A stretch of DNA of 64,000 nt, from the NCBI RefSeq assembly GCF_900142985.1, contig NZ_LT670849.1, forward strand, positions 6,030,501 through 6,094,500. Direction: 5' to 3'. This stretch comes from Bradyrhizobium erythrophlei. GTDB lineage: Bacteria > Pseudomonadota > Alphaproteobacteria > Rhizobiales > Xanthobacteraceae. The notes under the pieces are model-generated. The model worked only from the letters and a program-made list of their open reading frames with translations, was not told where the DNA came from and searched no databases. The position numbers and the translations under genes are program-made. Below are positions 1 to 7,220 of the stretch, in pieces. The first letter of the stretch is position 1; each line of letters begins with the position of its first letter.

Positions 1-1053
1 GCAGAGACGTTCGAGGATCGGGATCATCAGCTTCAACTTCTTGCCGGCCTGAACATTTTCCTTACCCGAACTAGCGATTTCCGCGACGCGTTGACCGTTG
101 CAAAACGGGGGGGCGCGGTCGCCCGGGCGGCTAAAAATATGGCCGGCCTTGTCATGACGGATTGGATGCTCGGTGTTTCCCATCATTTGGTGGGAAATCA
201 GGTTAAGGCACAATACCATTGCGAGGCCGGTATGGCCAAGGCCGTCGAGCTGGGTCAACTCAATACCAACTTCTTTGGGTACGATCATCGTATCCGTGCG
301 CTAGTCGCCCTCGCTCGCGCCTTGTGGCTGCGCGGTTCTTCAGAGCGGGCGCTCAGAATAGCGCAGCAGGCCATCGACGAAGCCGAGCGTCATGATCATC
401 CAGTTTCGATCTGCATCTCGCTGATCTATGCGGCACCGGTCTTTCTCTGGAGCGGTCAACTGGAACGAGCCGCCGACCTGATTGAGCGATTGATCGTTCA
501 TGCCGGGCGATACTCATTGGCGCCGTATCGCGCCGTCGGAATAGCGCTAAGGGGTCAACTCGCGGTCCTACGCGACCAGGCGGAAGCCGGCCTCACTCTG
601 TTGCGAGACGCGCTGGAAACGCTGCATGCTGAACAGCACAGCATTCTCACTACAGTTTTCACCAGCGCGTTGGCGGAAGGCCTCTGGCAGACTGGTCAGT
701 CCGACGAAGCGCTGCTCACCATCAATGGAGCTGTCGCACGCGCGGCCATTTGTGGAGCGACGTTTGACATGGCGGAGCTGCTTCGGATTAAAGGACAAAT
801 TCTCGCGGCAATGCCACGACCGGACTGGGCGTCAGCCGAAGACTGCCTGATGCAATCACTCGCCGTGGCGCGAGAGCAGTCGGCGCTGGCCTGGGAGTTG
901 CGATCGGCCACGGCCATGGCTCGCTTGCTGTCCGAGAACGGACAGCGCGACCGGGCCCGCGACACCCTCGCTCCGGTCTATCACCGGTTTACAGAAGGCT
1001 TCGAAACGGCGGATCTTCGCATCGCGCGGCAGCTGATCCACGATTTGGTGTAG
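1..1053 (+). CDS. TPR-repeat protein, C-terminal part (5' end outside window)
   Basis: The reading frame is open from base 1, so the gene starts upstream; the in-frame TTG at 91 is probably not its start. About 350 residues are visible. They are alpha-helical and rich in Ala, Leu and Arg, with repeating patterns such as ALVALARALWLRG, SERALRIAQQAIDEAE and ELLRIKGQILA, typical of tetratricopeptide-like helical hairpins. In this class such a tail often follows an ATPase or winged-helix/cyclase N-terminus (large signal-transduction ATPases), but that part is not in the window, so the function is not assigned. It ends with a TAG stop at 1051-1053. The next gene starts about 270 bp later. Confidence 0.75.
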   Translation, partial: AETFEDRDHQLQLLAGLNIFLTRTSDFRDALTVAKRGGAVARAAKNMAGLVMTDWMLGVSHHLVGNQVKAQYHCEAGMAKAVELGQLNTNFFGYDHRIRALVALARALWLRGSSERALRIAQQAIDEAERHDHPVSICISLIYAAPVFLWSGQLERAADLIERLIVHAGRYSLAPYRAVGIALRGQLAVLRDQAEAGLTLLRDALETLHAEQHSILTTVFTSALAEGLWQTGQSDEALLTINGAVARAAICGATFDMAELLRIKGQILAAMPRPDWASAEDCLMQSLAVAREQSALAWELRSATAMARLLSENGQRDRARDTLAPVYHRFTEGFETADLRIARQLIHDLV

Positions 1054-1324
1054 GTAGTCACTTTCTTTGGTGAAGCGGAGCGGCTGTAGCCGGGCCGTCG
1101 CCCAGCGTCGAGATGCCGCTAACCTTTAGAGAATGCTCGGTATTTCGTGGACAGACGCCACAACGGCTCGCCGCGGACCAAGCGCGACGCCCATCGCCTG
1201 AACCGACTGTCCGCTTTTCACGGCTTTACGAGACACTACAAAACACAATGTGCCAGGGCCCCGTCCTTCGGCCATCGTCGATGCAAAGCGGCCATCCGCA
1301 TTTGCACGACCTCACAGGCCCATC

Positions 1325-1708
1325 ATGTCCCCTTCGCGTCTTCCGCAAGTCTCGCCGCCCGCGCTTCCGCCACTCGTGGCGACCTATGTCAAAGCGACCA
1401 ACAGCTTCGATCTCGACGAGCTGCTGGCAACTTTCGCAGACGATGCACTCGTTAATGACCAACTGCGCGACTACTGGGGAAAGTCGGCCATCAGGGAATG
1501 GGCAGCGCGCGACATCATTGGAGAAAGACTAACGATACAGGTCGTCGAGGCAAGGGAGCATTACGGGCATTGCATACTGACGGCAAACATCGATGGCAAC
1601 TACGACAAACGAGGGCTGCCCGATCCGTTGGTGCTCACCTTCTATCTCTCAGCCCACGGCGATCAAATCGTTCAGCTCATCATTCTTCGCAATCAGTCCG
1701 ATTTTTGA
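1325..1708 (+). CDS. SnoaL-like (NTF2-fold) protein
   Basis: 127 residues. The ATG at 1325 is preferred to the upstream in-frame start at 1250 because the protein then begins just before the fold (MSPSRLPQ). The core FDLDELLATFADDALVND is followed by a Gly-Lys-x-Ala-I-R-E-W segment and a beta-rich C-terminus (LVLTFYLSAHGDQIVQL), the layout of SnoaL-like proteins of the nuclear transport factor 2 fold. Members include polyketide cyclases, isomerases and many proteins of unknown substrate. No signal peptide is seen. It lies between the TPR gene and a histidine kinase on the same strand. The fold is fairly sure; the substrate is unknown. Confidence 0.7.
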   Translation: MSPSRLPQVSPPALPPLVATYVKATNSFDLDELLATFADDALVNDQLRDYWGKSAIREWAARDIIGERLTIQVVEAREHYGHCILTANIDGNYDKRGLPDPLVLTFYLSAHGDQIVQLIILRNQSDF

Positions 1709-1919
1709 AAATCGCATCAGCGCTGCGATCCAGATCGATGGATTGCGGCTACGACTGTCCAAAGTTCCAGCCACTGGACGGAGATTCAACTGAAGATTTC
1801 ACGCGCGAAGCTGAGCATTTACATCGCTTTACAACACTAAACTCGCTTCCTCGCGGATGTTTGCGCAACCTTCGTCAGCAAGGGAGTCATCAAAAGCCTT
1901 AGCTGGAAGCGAGGACATC

Positions 1920-2750
1920 ATGACCGACACAAATGAGCAGAGTGCGATTCCCGCCGCCAACGGGGGGATCGGCGTCATGGGGGCGACCGATCGGCCAGTA
2001 ACGTTCGGAATTGCAGGCAGATCAGACCCACAGCGGACTAACGGTTTTGAAGCCGTGCTCCTCGCCATGGCAGGCCATGATCTTCGACAACCATTGCAAA
2101 TCATCCAAAGCTCCCACGATCTTCTCGGGATCGGCGTCCGGACCAAATCCGAACAATGTCTGCTGCAGAGGGGACAGCATGCTATCAACGGCCTGAATGG
2201 GTTGCTTGATCAACTGCTGGGGGCTGTTCGGCTCAATGAGCATGCAAAGGAGGCAGAGCTCTCGCCCGTCGCGCTCGAGCCGCTGTTTAGGCAAGCATGT
2301 CATGAAAATGCGGAAGGCGCGTTGCAGAAGGAGATTGACATCCGCGTGCGTCCCACTGGCGCGTCGGTCATGAGCAATGCGGTGCTGCTCAACGGTATCC
2401 TCCGAAATCTGGTTAGCAACGCGATCAAATATACCGAGCCCAAAGGCCGGATACTCATCGGCTGCCGTCGTTCAGGTCAGAATGTACGCATCGACGTTTG
2501 CGATACGGGTATCGGTATCAGGGAGGAGCAAATATCGAGAATCTTTGATGCATTCACTCGACTCGATTCCGCGCGGTGTGATGGACTTGGCGTCGGATTA
2601 TTCATCGTGCGACGGGCGATCGAAGTGCTCGGACATCGCATCGATGTCAGCTCTGTCGCCTCCCGAGGATCACGCTTCTCCATATTCGCGGTGCGAGCGG
2701 ACGCGATGAACGACATCATCGCGTCTGCGCAGAAGTGCCGAGGTGACTAA
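1920..2750 (+). CDS. Soluble histidine kinase without sensor domain
   Basis: 276 residues. The ATG at 1920 has GAGGA just upstream and is preferred to 1857. The H box is HDLRQPLQ, with the phosphoacceptor His near residue 53. The ATP-binding domain shows the N box (NLVSNAIKYT), the G1 box (DTGIGI) and the G2 box (GLGVGLFIV). There is no transmembrane segment and no recognisable PAS, GAF or HAMP domain in the roughly 50 residues before the H box, so the input must come from a partner protein or a very short N-terminus. No response regulator gene is adjacent, which makes it an orphan kinase here. The lysR gene at 2937 follows after 186 bp. Confidence 0.85.
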   Translation: MTDTNEQSAIPAANGGIGVMGATDRPVTFGIAGRSDPQRTNGFEAVLLAMAGHDLRQPLQIIQSSHDLLGIGVRTKSEQCLLQRGQHAINGLNGLLDQLLGAVRLNEHAKEAELSPVALEPLFRQACHENAEGALQKEIDIRVRPTGASVMSNAVLLNGILRNLVSNAIKYTEPKGRILIGCRRSGQNVRIDVCDTGIGIREEQISRIFDAFTRLDSARCDGLGVGLFIVRRAIEVLGHRIDVSSVASRGSRFSIFAVRADAMNDIIASAQKCRGD

Positions 2751-2936
2751 CGACGTCGCGACGGGTTGTTCGAAAGGTTGAGTGAGTTCGACAATCTTCG
2801 TCCAACAGTTCAATGTTGTCAGAACGTCGGATGGGGAGGAGACATCGACTCGACGACTAGTTGTCCTCTCTTTCCTCCGACAGCAGCTTCTATGGCCGTT
2901 CGTTCAAGTGTGTTAATGCCGAAGACAGGAGTTACT

Positions 2937-3824
2937 ATGAACGCAATCGATCTAAAAGTCTTTGAGGCAGTTGCCCGGCACGGCAGCATGAATCGAGCGG
3001 CATCTGAGCTGAACACTGTGCAATCCAATGTCACTGGGCGAGTGAGGGCGTTGGAGCTCGAGCTTGGTGTCCTTCTATTCCAGCGGCATGCGCGCGGTGT
3101 GAAGGTGACTTCTGCTGGACGCCGCATGCTCCCCTTTTCGGCACGCATATCCAAACTACTTCGCGACGCGGGGGTCGCTGCAAGGGATGACGGCATTCCC
3201 AGCGGTGTGCTGGAAATTGGCACCCTGGAAACGACTGCGGCGGTTCGGTTCCCGTCAATGGTCGCAAACTTTACCAAAGCCCACCCAAAGGTCCGTCTCG
3301 TAGTCACGACGGGAACGACCTCTAGTCTCGTCGAGGATGTTGTTGAATGCAGACTAGAGGGCGCGTTTGTTGCGGCACCGGTCGACCATCCAGATCTGCA
3401 ACAGGAGAGCGTGTTTCGTGAAGAGCTTGTCCTGGTGACGCCTCGCTCGATTCGGCGCATTGAGGATCTTTCGTCGATCAACGAACTGAAAACAATCGTC
3501 TTCCGTGCTGGTTGCTCATACCGAGCACGGCTGGAAAACCTGCTGAACAACGTTGGAATACTCATTGCACAGCCTCTGGAATTCGGTTCGATCGAAGCGA
3601 TTCTGGGCTGTGTGGCCGCGGGGGTCGGGATCACCTTGTTGCCGAAGGGGGTAGTCGCCGCGGCTTGGCGAGAGAGCCAGGTCGCGGTGCATCAACTGGA
3701 GCCCGAGTTTGCGGAAATGCAGACGATGTTCATTCGGCGCACAGACGCTTACGTATCCAGTGCGCTCTCAACCTTCCTCCAGATTGTACGACCGGACACC
3801 GAATTGCAAATAGCCGCCGAATAG
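2937..3824 (+). CDS. LysR-family regulator, copy 1 (LysR-1)
   Basis: 295 residues. The ATG at 2937 follows AGGAG at good spacing; the longer frame from 2766 has no such site. The N-terminal winged helix-turn-helix (DLKVFEAVARHGSMNRAA, then the recognition helix TVQSNVTGRVRALE) is typical of LysR regulators. A periplasmic-binding-protein-like effector domain follows. It is very close in sequence to the protein at 42118-43047, and the identity continues into the upstream DNA (both have GTTCGTTCAAG then GTTAATGCCGAA) and downstream into a shared leader and the start of an mmgE/prpD gene. The two loci are therefore copies of one block. The likely target is the inverted repeat at 3968-4005 and its other copies. 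Confidence 0.92.
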   Translation: MNAIDLKVFEAVARHGSMNRAASELNTVQSNVTGRVRALELELGVLLFQRHARGVKVTSAGRRMLPFSARISKLLRDAGVAARDDGIPSGVLEIGTLETTAAVRFPSMVANFTKAHPKVRLVVTTGTTSSLVEDVVECRLEGAFVAAPVDHPDLQQESVFREELVLVTPRSIRRIEDLSSINELKTIVFRAGCSYRARLENLLNNVGILIAQPLEFGSIEAILGCVAAGVGITLLPKGVVAAAWRESQVAVHQLEPEFAEMQTMFIRRTDAYVSSALSTFLQIVRPDTELQIAAE

Positions 3825-3967
3825 CCTTGTCAGTCAGAGACGGCACATCTGCAACGGGTTCCGATCCCCAAGCGATTTCTCCATGCCGCTCGCCTACCAT
3901 GGCGCGATCATGCGAGTTAGAATCATTGGATTTCGCTCCGTAATCATTCGAGTTCAACCTAACCCGA

Positions 3968-4005
3968 GCAATCTGCAGCACAGATTGCCCTCTCGAATCT
4001 ATTCG
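3968..4005 (+). promoter_or_regulatory. LysR-type operator/leader, copy A
   Basis: A perfect 8-bp inverted repeat GCAATCTG-CAGCA-CAGATTGC (3968-3988) contains the T-N11-A pattern of LysR sites. A second inverted repeat, CGAAT-CT-ATTCG, follows at 3994-4005, and then the conserved TTTGATGATC-CAAT stretch. It sits 144 bp after LysR-1 and 80 bp before the truncated mmgE/prpD start. The same element recurs at 5096-5133, 43466-43503 and, inverted, 14118-14155. Confidence 0.75.
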
Positions 4006-4085
4006 TTTGATGATCACAATCGATAGGGGCACGGTGCTTCGCGTGGAAGAGTATATCGATCGCATGGATCCGCCAGGGACATCAT

Positions 4086-4250
4086 ATGCTAATAAAGAAT
4101 TCGTCATCCCTCTCTACGGTAATCGCGATTGCTGGCTTTGCTGACCAAGCTGTTTCGACATCATTGAAGCCCGACGCGCGCAAGTTTTACAAGCGAAGCA
4201 CTCTGGACAGCTGGGATGAGCGATCTCTGCGCTTCCGGGAGCGCCGTTCC
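4086..4250 (+). pseudogene. Truncated MmgE/PrpD family gene (5' fragment)
   Basis: The first ~40 residues (MLIKNSSSLSTVIAIAGFAD, then KPDARKFYKR) match the start of the intact MmgE/PrpD protein at 43590. One base is then missing (AGCTGGGATG here against AGCTTGGGATG in the intact gene), which shifts the frame, and homology ends near 4250. About 1.25 kb of the gene is lost. With LysR-1 and operator A it forms a degraded duplicate of the 42.1-45 kb locus. Confidence 0.85.
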
Positions 4251-4273
4251 CTTCCGCTCGAAAGGATTTCTCG

Positions 4274-4529
4274 ATGCCGCAATCAATCTGCAATCGCGCC
4301 GCGTTGAGTCGGCAGGACGCAATTATCGCCGGCATAGCCGTATGGGCTCCGCAAGTCCTGTCGTCCGTCTCCAGTGCAGCGACGCCTTTGCGCTTAAAAA
4401 GTGCCGCACCTTGACGAGCTGGTTGTTCGCCTTGCCTGCGAGGCAGAGAAGAACTTTCCGATATCCAAAGTTCTCAACGCCGCTATCGGCATACTTGCGT
4501 TCACCAAAGATAAAGGATGGGGCCAATGA
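4274..4529 (+). pseudogene. Frameshifted remnant of a short gene upstream of the cupin
   Basis: The frame from ATG 4274 begins with a Tat/Sec-like leader (ALSRQDAIIAGIAVWAPQ) and stops after about 50 codons. A second frame, shifted by one base, continues as DELVVRLACEAEKNFPIS to a TGA at 4527-4529 that overlaps the cupin ATG (ATGA). The overlap suggests the two were once translationally coupled. I do not recognise the family. Confidence 0.45.
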
Positions 4530-4954
4530 CCCGCAACCATCAACCTGATCAGGCAGATTTTAGAGCGATCCTGCCTGAAGATATCGACTGGAAGCCGTTT
4601 CCGGCGTTTCCACCTGGGGCTCGTCTGGCGGTCGTCGTAGGCCACCCCACGGAACCCGGTCCTTACGTGGTCAGGGTCAAGGTGCCAGACGGCACGAAAC
4701 TGATGCCGCACAAGCATCCAGAGGATCGCATCTACACGGTCATGTCGGGCGTCTTTTACATCGGGCTCGGGGAGACGTTCGAGGGCGAAAAGGTGAAGGC
4801 CTATCCGCCGGGAAGCGTCATCGTTCTTCCAGGCGAAACCTGGCATTTTCATTGGGCGAAGTCCGGCGAATACGTCACGCAGGTGACGGCGATCGGACCA
4901 CTCGGCCTTGAATATCACGATCCACATGATGATCCACGCCGGCACAGCTCTTAG
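4526..4954 (+). CDS. Cupin-domain protein
   Basis: 142 residues from the ATG at 4526; the ATG at 4517 is possible, but AAAGGATGGGG is spaced correctly only for 4526. The first cupin motif is visible as PHKHPEDRIYTVMSGVFYIG (metal-binding His and Glu) and the second as PPGSVIVLPGETWHFHW. A single cupin domain of this size is typical of small metal-binding dioxygenase-like or ligand-binding cupins; substrate unknown. No signal peptide. It lies between the mmgE/prpD fragment and the MSAD gene, which has its own leader beginning 142 bp after the cupin stop, so co-transcription with MSAD is possible but not required. Confidence 0.8.
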   Translation: MTRNHQPDQADFRAILPEDIDWKPFPAFPPGARLAVVVGHPTEPGPYVVRVKVPDGTKLMPHKHPEDRIYTVMSGVFYIGLGETFEGEKVKAYPPGSVIVLPGETWHFHWAKSGEYVTQVTAIGPLGLEYHDPHDDPRRHSS

Positions 4955-5095
4955 CAATCCTTGCCGCAACGATGCTCATTGGCGGGCGGCGCAAAGAGTC
5001 GCATGAGCGACTGTGATCGGCAGCGGAGGAAAAATATCGCGCGCTGCTTGGCCGGTCCTTCTTGCTGTAATCATGCGATTTTGGTGCCAAATCGA

Positions 5096-5133
5096 GCGAT
5101 CTGCCGCACAGATTAGCCTCTCGAATTTATTCG
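5096..5133 (+). promoter_or_regulatory. LysR-type operator/leader, copy B (upstream of MSAD)
   Basis: GCGATCTG-CCGCA-CAGATTAG (5096-5116) keeps the inner ATCTG/CAGAT arms of copies A and C. CGAAT-TT-ATTCG follows at 5122-5133, then TTTGATGATCGCAATTGATG. Homology to copies C and D continues through GCGACAAAA and an AGATCAATCGC segment to about 5195, shortly before the MSAD ATG at 5213. This is the copy that drives an intact gene other than mmgE/prpD. Confidence 0.75.
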
Positions 5134-5212
5134 TTTGATGATCGCAATTGATGGGGACATGGTCCCTCTGGCGACAAAAACGAGATCAATCGCTCAACTA
5201 TGGAAAGTCATC

Positions 5213-5602
5213 ATGCCGCTCCTGCGCTTCGACCTCATCGAGGGACGCTCGGAACCTGAGCTGAAGAAAATCCTCGACGTCACGCACGAGGTGTTGCTCG
5301 AAACCCTCCACGTACCGAGAAACGATCGCTATCAGGTGGTACACGAGCACAAGCGTTCTCGCATGGTCATCGAGGATACGGGGCTCGGGTTCGCCAGATC
5401 TGACAAAATAGTTGTGCTCCAGATCACCAGCCGTCCACGAGAACGCGAAATGAAACAGGGCTTTTATCGTTTGCTGGTCGAAAGGCTTTCCGCCAGTTGC
5501 GGAATTTCACCAAGCGACGTGGTCGTGACTTTTGTGACAAACGCTGATGAGGATTGGTCATTCGGTGCAGGCCGAGCGCAGTTTCTGACTGGCGATCTAT
5601 AA
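5213..5602 (+). CDS. Malonate semialdehyde decarboxylase-like tautomerase
   Basis: 129 residues, the length of the malonate semialdehyde decarboxylase (MSAD) of Pseudomonas pavonaceae 170. The start is fixed at ATG 5213 because the family needs Pro right after Met as the catalytic amine. Counting Pro as 1, the residues known to matter in MSAD are all present: Pro1, Asp37 (in RNDRYQ), Arg73 and Arg75 (in TSRPRE). The C-terminus DWSFGAGRAQFLTGDL is also characteristic. The reaction would be malonate semialdehyde to acetaldehyde and CO2 in the cytoplasm. It stands behind operator copy B, the same leader found before the mmgE/prpD-caaD operon at 43.5 kb whose product it would consume. Two broken copies lie at 49497-49690 and 51105-51490. 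Confidence 0.85.
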   Translation: MPLLRFDLIEGRSEPELKKILDVTHEVLLETLHVPRNDRYQVVHEHKRSRMVIEDTGLGFARSDKIVVLQITSRPREREMKQGFYRLLVERLSASCGISPSDVVVTFVTNADEDWSFGAGRAQFLTGDL

Positions 5603-5740
5603 ACCTGCAGGGACAGAAGCCGAATTGGAGTTGCGGCGGACGCAGAAATTATTATTCGACACGCCTTCCTCCATAGTTTTGGAATCAACTGGAAGAAGTG
5701 TTGCTATAACGCAAACATCATTGAACACCAAGGAACGATC

Positions 5741-6721
5741 ATGACGATCACCACCAGGCTGACCAAGCATTTTGGTATCAAGCATCCGATTGTGCTGGCG
5801 CCCATGACTCCTGCTTCGGGAGGAGCTTTGGCATCGGCAGTAGCGGCAGCTGGAGGACTCGGGCTGTTGGGTGGCGGTTACGTCGACCGCGTTTGGTTCG
5901 AAGCCGAATCGGCAAAGGTCACGCGATCCGACGTTGGCGCCGGGTTTATCACCTGGACCATTCCCGAAGATCCGGGATTGCTTGACATCGCGCTGGAGCG
6001 GCATCCGCGTGCGATGATGTTGTCCTTCTCGGATCCGGGTCTGTATGCCGCTCGCATCAAGAAGGCTGGCGTACCGCTGATTTGCCAAGTGCATTGCCTG
6101 GATCACGCGTTCCGCGCGGTCGATGTCGGGGCGGATGTCATCGTCGCTCAGGGGACCGAGGCCGGTGGGCATGGCTGGGCGCTGCGTTCCACGATGCCAT
6201 TCGTTCCGTCAGTGGTGGATGCGTTGGCCGCACGGGCACCCGATGTTCTCGTGCTTGCGGCGGGCGGTATTGCGGATGGCCGGGGTCTCGCGGCGTCGCT
6301 CATGCTGGGAGCTGATGGTGTGCTGATGGGCACCAGGTTCTGGGCAACGCAGGAAGCTCTCATCCCGGATGCGGCAAAGACAATGGTGCTGGAAGCGACC
6401 GGGGACGAGACCATACGGACAAGCGTTTACGACGTCGTGCGGAGACGAGTGTGGCCGCCGGGCTATACCGGCCGGCTCATGAGGAACGATTTTATCGAGA
6501 GGTGGCAAGGTCACGAAAAGGAACTCGCACAAGTGCGCGGAGAGGAATTGCGTAAGGTTGAGGAAGCGCAGAATTCCGATGATTTCGAGATTGCCAACGT
6601 AACTGTCGGCGAGAGCATCGGGTTGATCCACGATATTCCGAAGGCCGGCGATCTGATCCATCGAATCGTTGCCGAGGCCTCCAACCGGCTGATGAAATTT
6701 GCCCCGGCGCTCGCTGCCTGA
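5741..6721 (+). CDS. Nitronate monooxygenase family flavoprotein (2-nitropropane dioxygenase-like)
   Basis: 326 residues from ATG 5741. A TIM-barrel FMN protein: the N-terminal strand HPIVLAPM, the Gly-rich AAAGGLGLLGGGY, the phosphate-binding region AQGTEAGGHG (His in the usual catalytic position) and AAGGIADGRGLAASLMLGAD followed by GTRFWATQEA. These are the class motifs of nitronate monooxygenases; several relatives act on other substrates, so the substrate is not certain. It lies 138 bp after MSAD and just before the molybdenum hydroxylase genes, with matching strand. A fragment of a close paralogue is at 41643-41873, and a more distant family member is at 47299. Confidence 0.85.
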   Translation: MTITTRLTKHFGIKHPIVLAPMTPASGGALASAVAAAGGLGLLGGGYVDRVWFEAESAKVTRSDVGAGFITWTIPEDPGLLDIALERHPRAMMLSFSDPGLYAARIKKAGVPLICQVHCLDHAFRAVDVGADVIVAQGTEAGGHGWALRSTMPFVPSVVDALAARAPDVLVLAAGGIADGRGLAASLMLGADGVLMGTRFWATQEALIPDAAKTMVLEATGDETIRTSVYDVVRRRVWPPGYTGRLMRNDFIERWQGHEKELAQVRGEELRKVEEAQNSDDFEIANVTVGESIGLIHDIPKAGDLIHRIVAEASNRLMKFAPALAA

Positions 6722-6749
6722 GGCAGTCGCCTGACATATCGGATACCCC

Positions 6750-7211
6750 ATGGTCAAATTGACGATCAACGGCGAACAGAAGTCGTTCGATGCGCCCGCG
6801 GACATGCCGCTGCTCTGGGTGCTGCGTGACATACTCGGCATGACCGGAACCAAGTTCGGCTGCGGCATTGCCCAGTGCGGCGCGTGTACGGTGCATATCG
6901 ACGGCAAGGCCATGCGCTCCTGCATGCTGCCGGTCGGCGCGGTGCGCGACCGCGCCGTCACCACCATCGAGGGCGTCGGCGCGTCGCCAGTTGGCGCGAA
7001 GGTGCAGAAGGCCTGGCTCGATCTCGAAGTGATCCAGTGCGGCTATTGCCAATCCGGGCAGATCATGGCGGCGGCAGCCCTGCTTGCGGCCACGCCCAAT
7101 CCCGATGACTCCGACATCGACGCGGCGATGGCGGGGAACATCTGCCGCTGCGGTACTTATGTGCGCATTCGCGCGGCAATCAAGCAGGCGGCGTCGCATC
7201 GCCAGTCGTAG
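6750..7211 (+). CDS. [2Fe-2S] subunit of a molybdenum hydroxylase (IorA-like)
   Basis: 153 residues. The first [2Fe-2S] site is a plant-ferredoxin type ([14 protein letters not shown], with a fourth Cys in MRSC). The second, all-helical site is [10 protein letters not shown] with NICRCGTY. This is the small subunit of xanthine-dehydrogenase-family enzymes of the isoquinoline 1-oxidoreductase/aldehyde oxidase type, and it passes electrons from the molybdenum centre towards the cytochrome. It starts 28 bp after the NMO gene and is followed 9 bp later by the large subunit, then the cytochrome, forming one operon. Confidence 0.93.
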   Translation: MVKLTINGEQKSFDAPADMPLLWVLRDILGMTGTKFGCGIAQCGACTVHIDGKAMRSCMLPVGAVRDRAVTTIEGVGASPVGAKVQKAWLDLEVIQCGYCQSGQIMAAAALLAATPNPDDSDIDAAMAGNICRCGTYVRIRAAIKQAASHRQS

Positions 7212-7220
7212 GAGCTCGTC

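Noticed and set aside
1113..1532. Plus-strand frame of 139 codons before the SnoaL-like gene
   Set aside because: Overlaps the SnoaL-like gene in another frame and has no conserved features.
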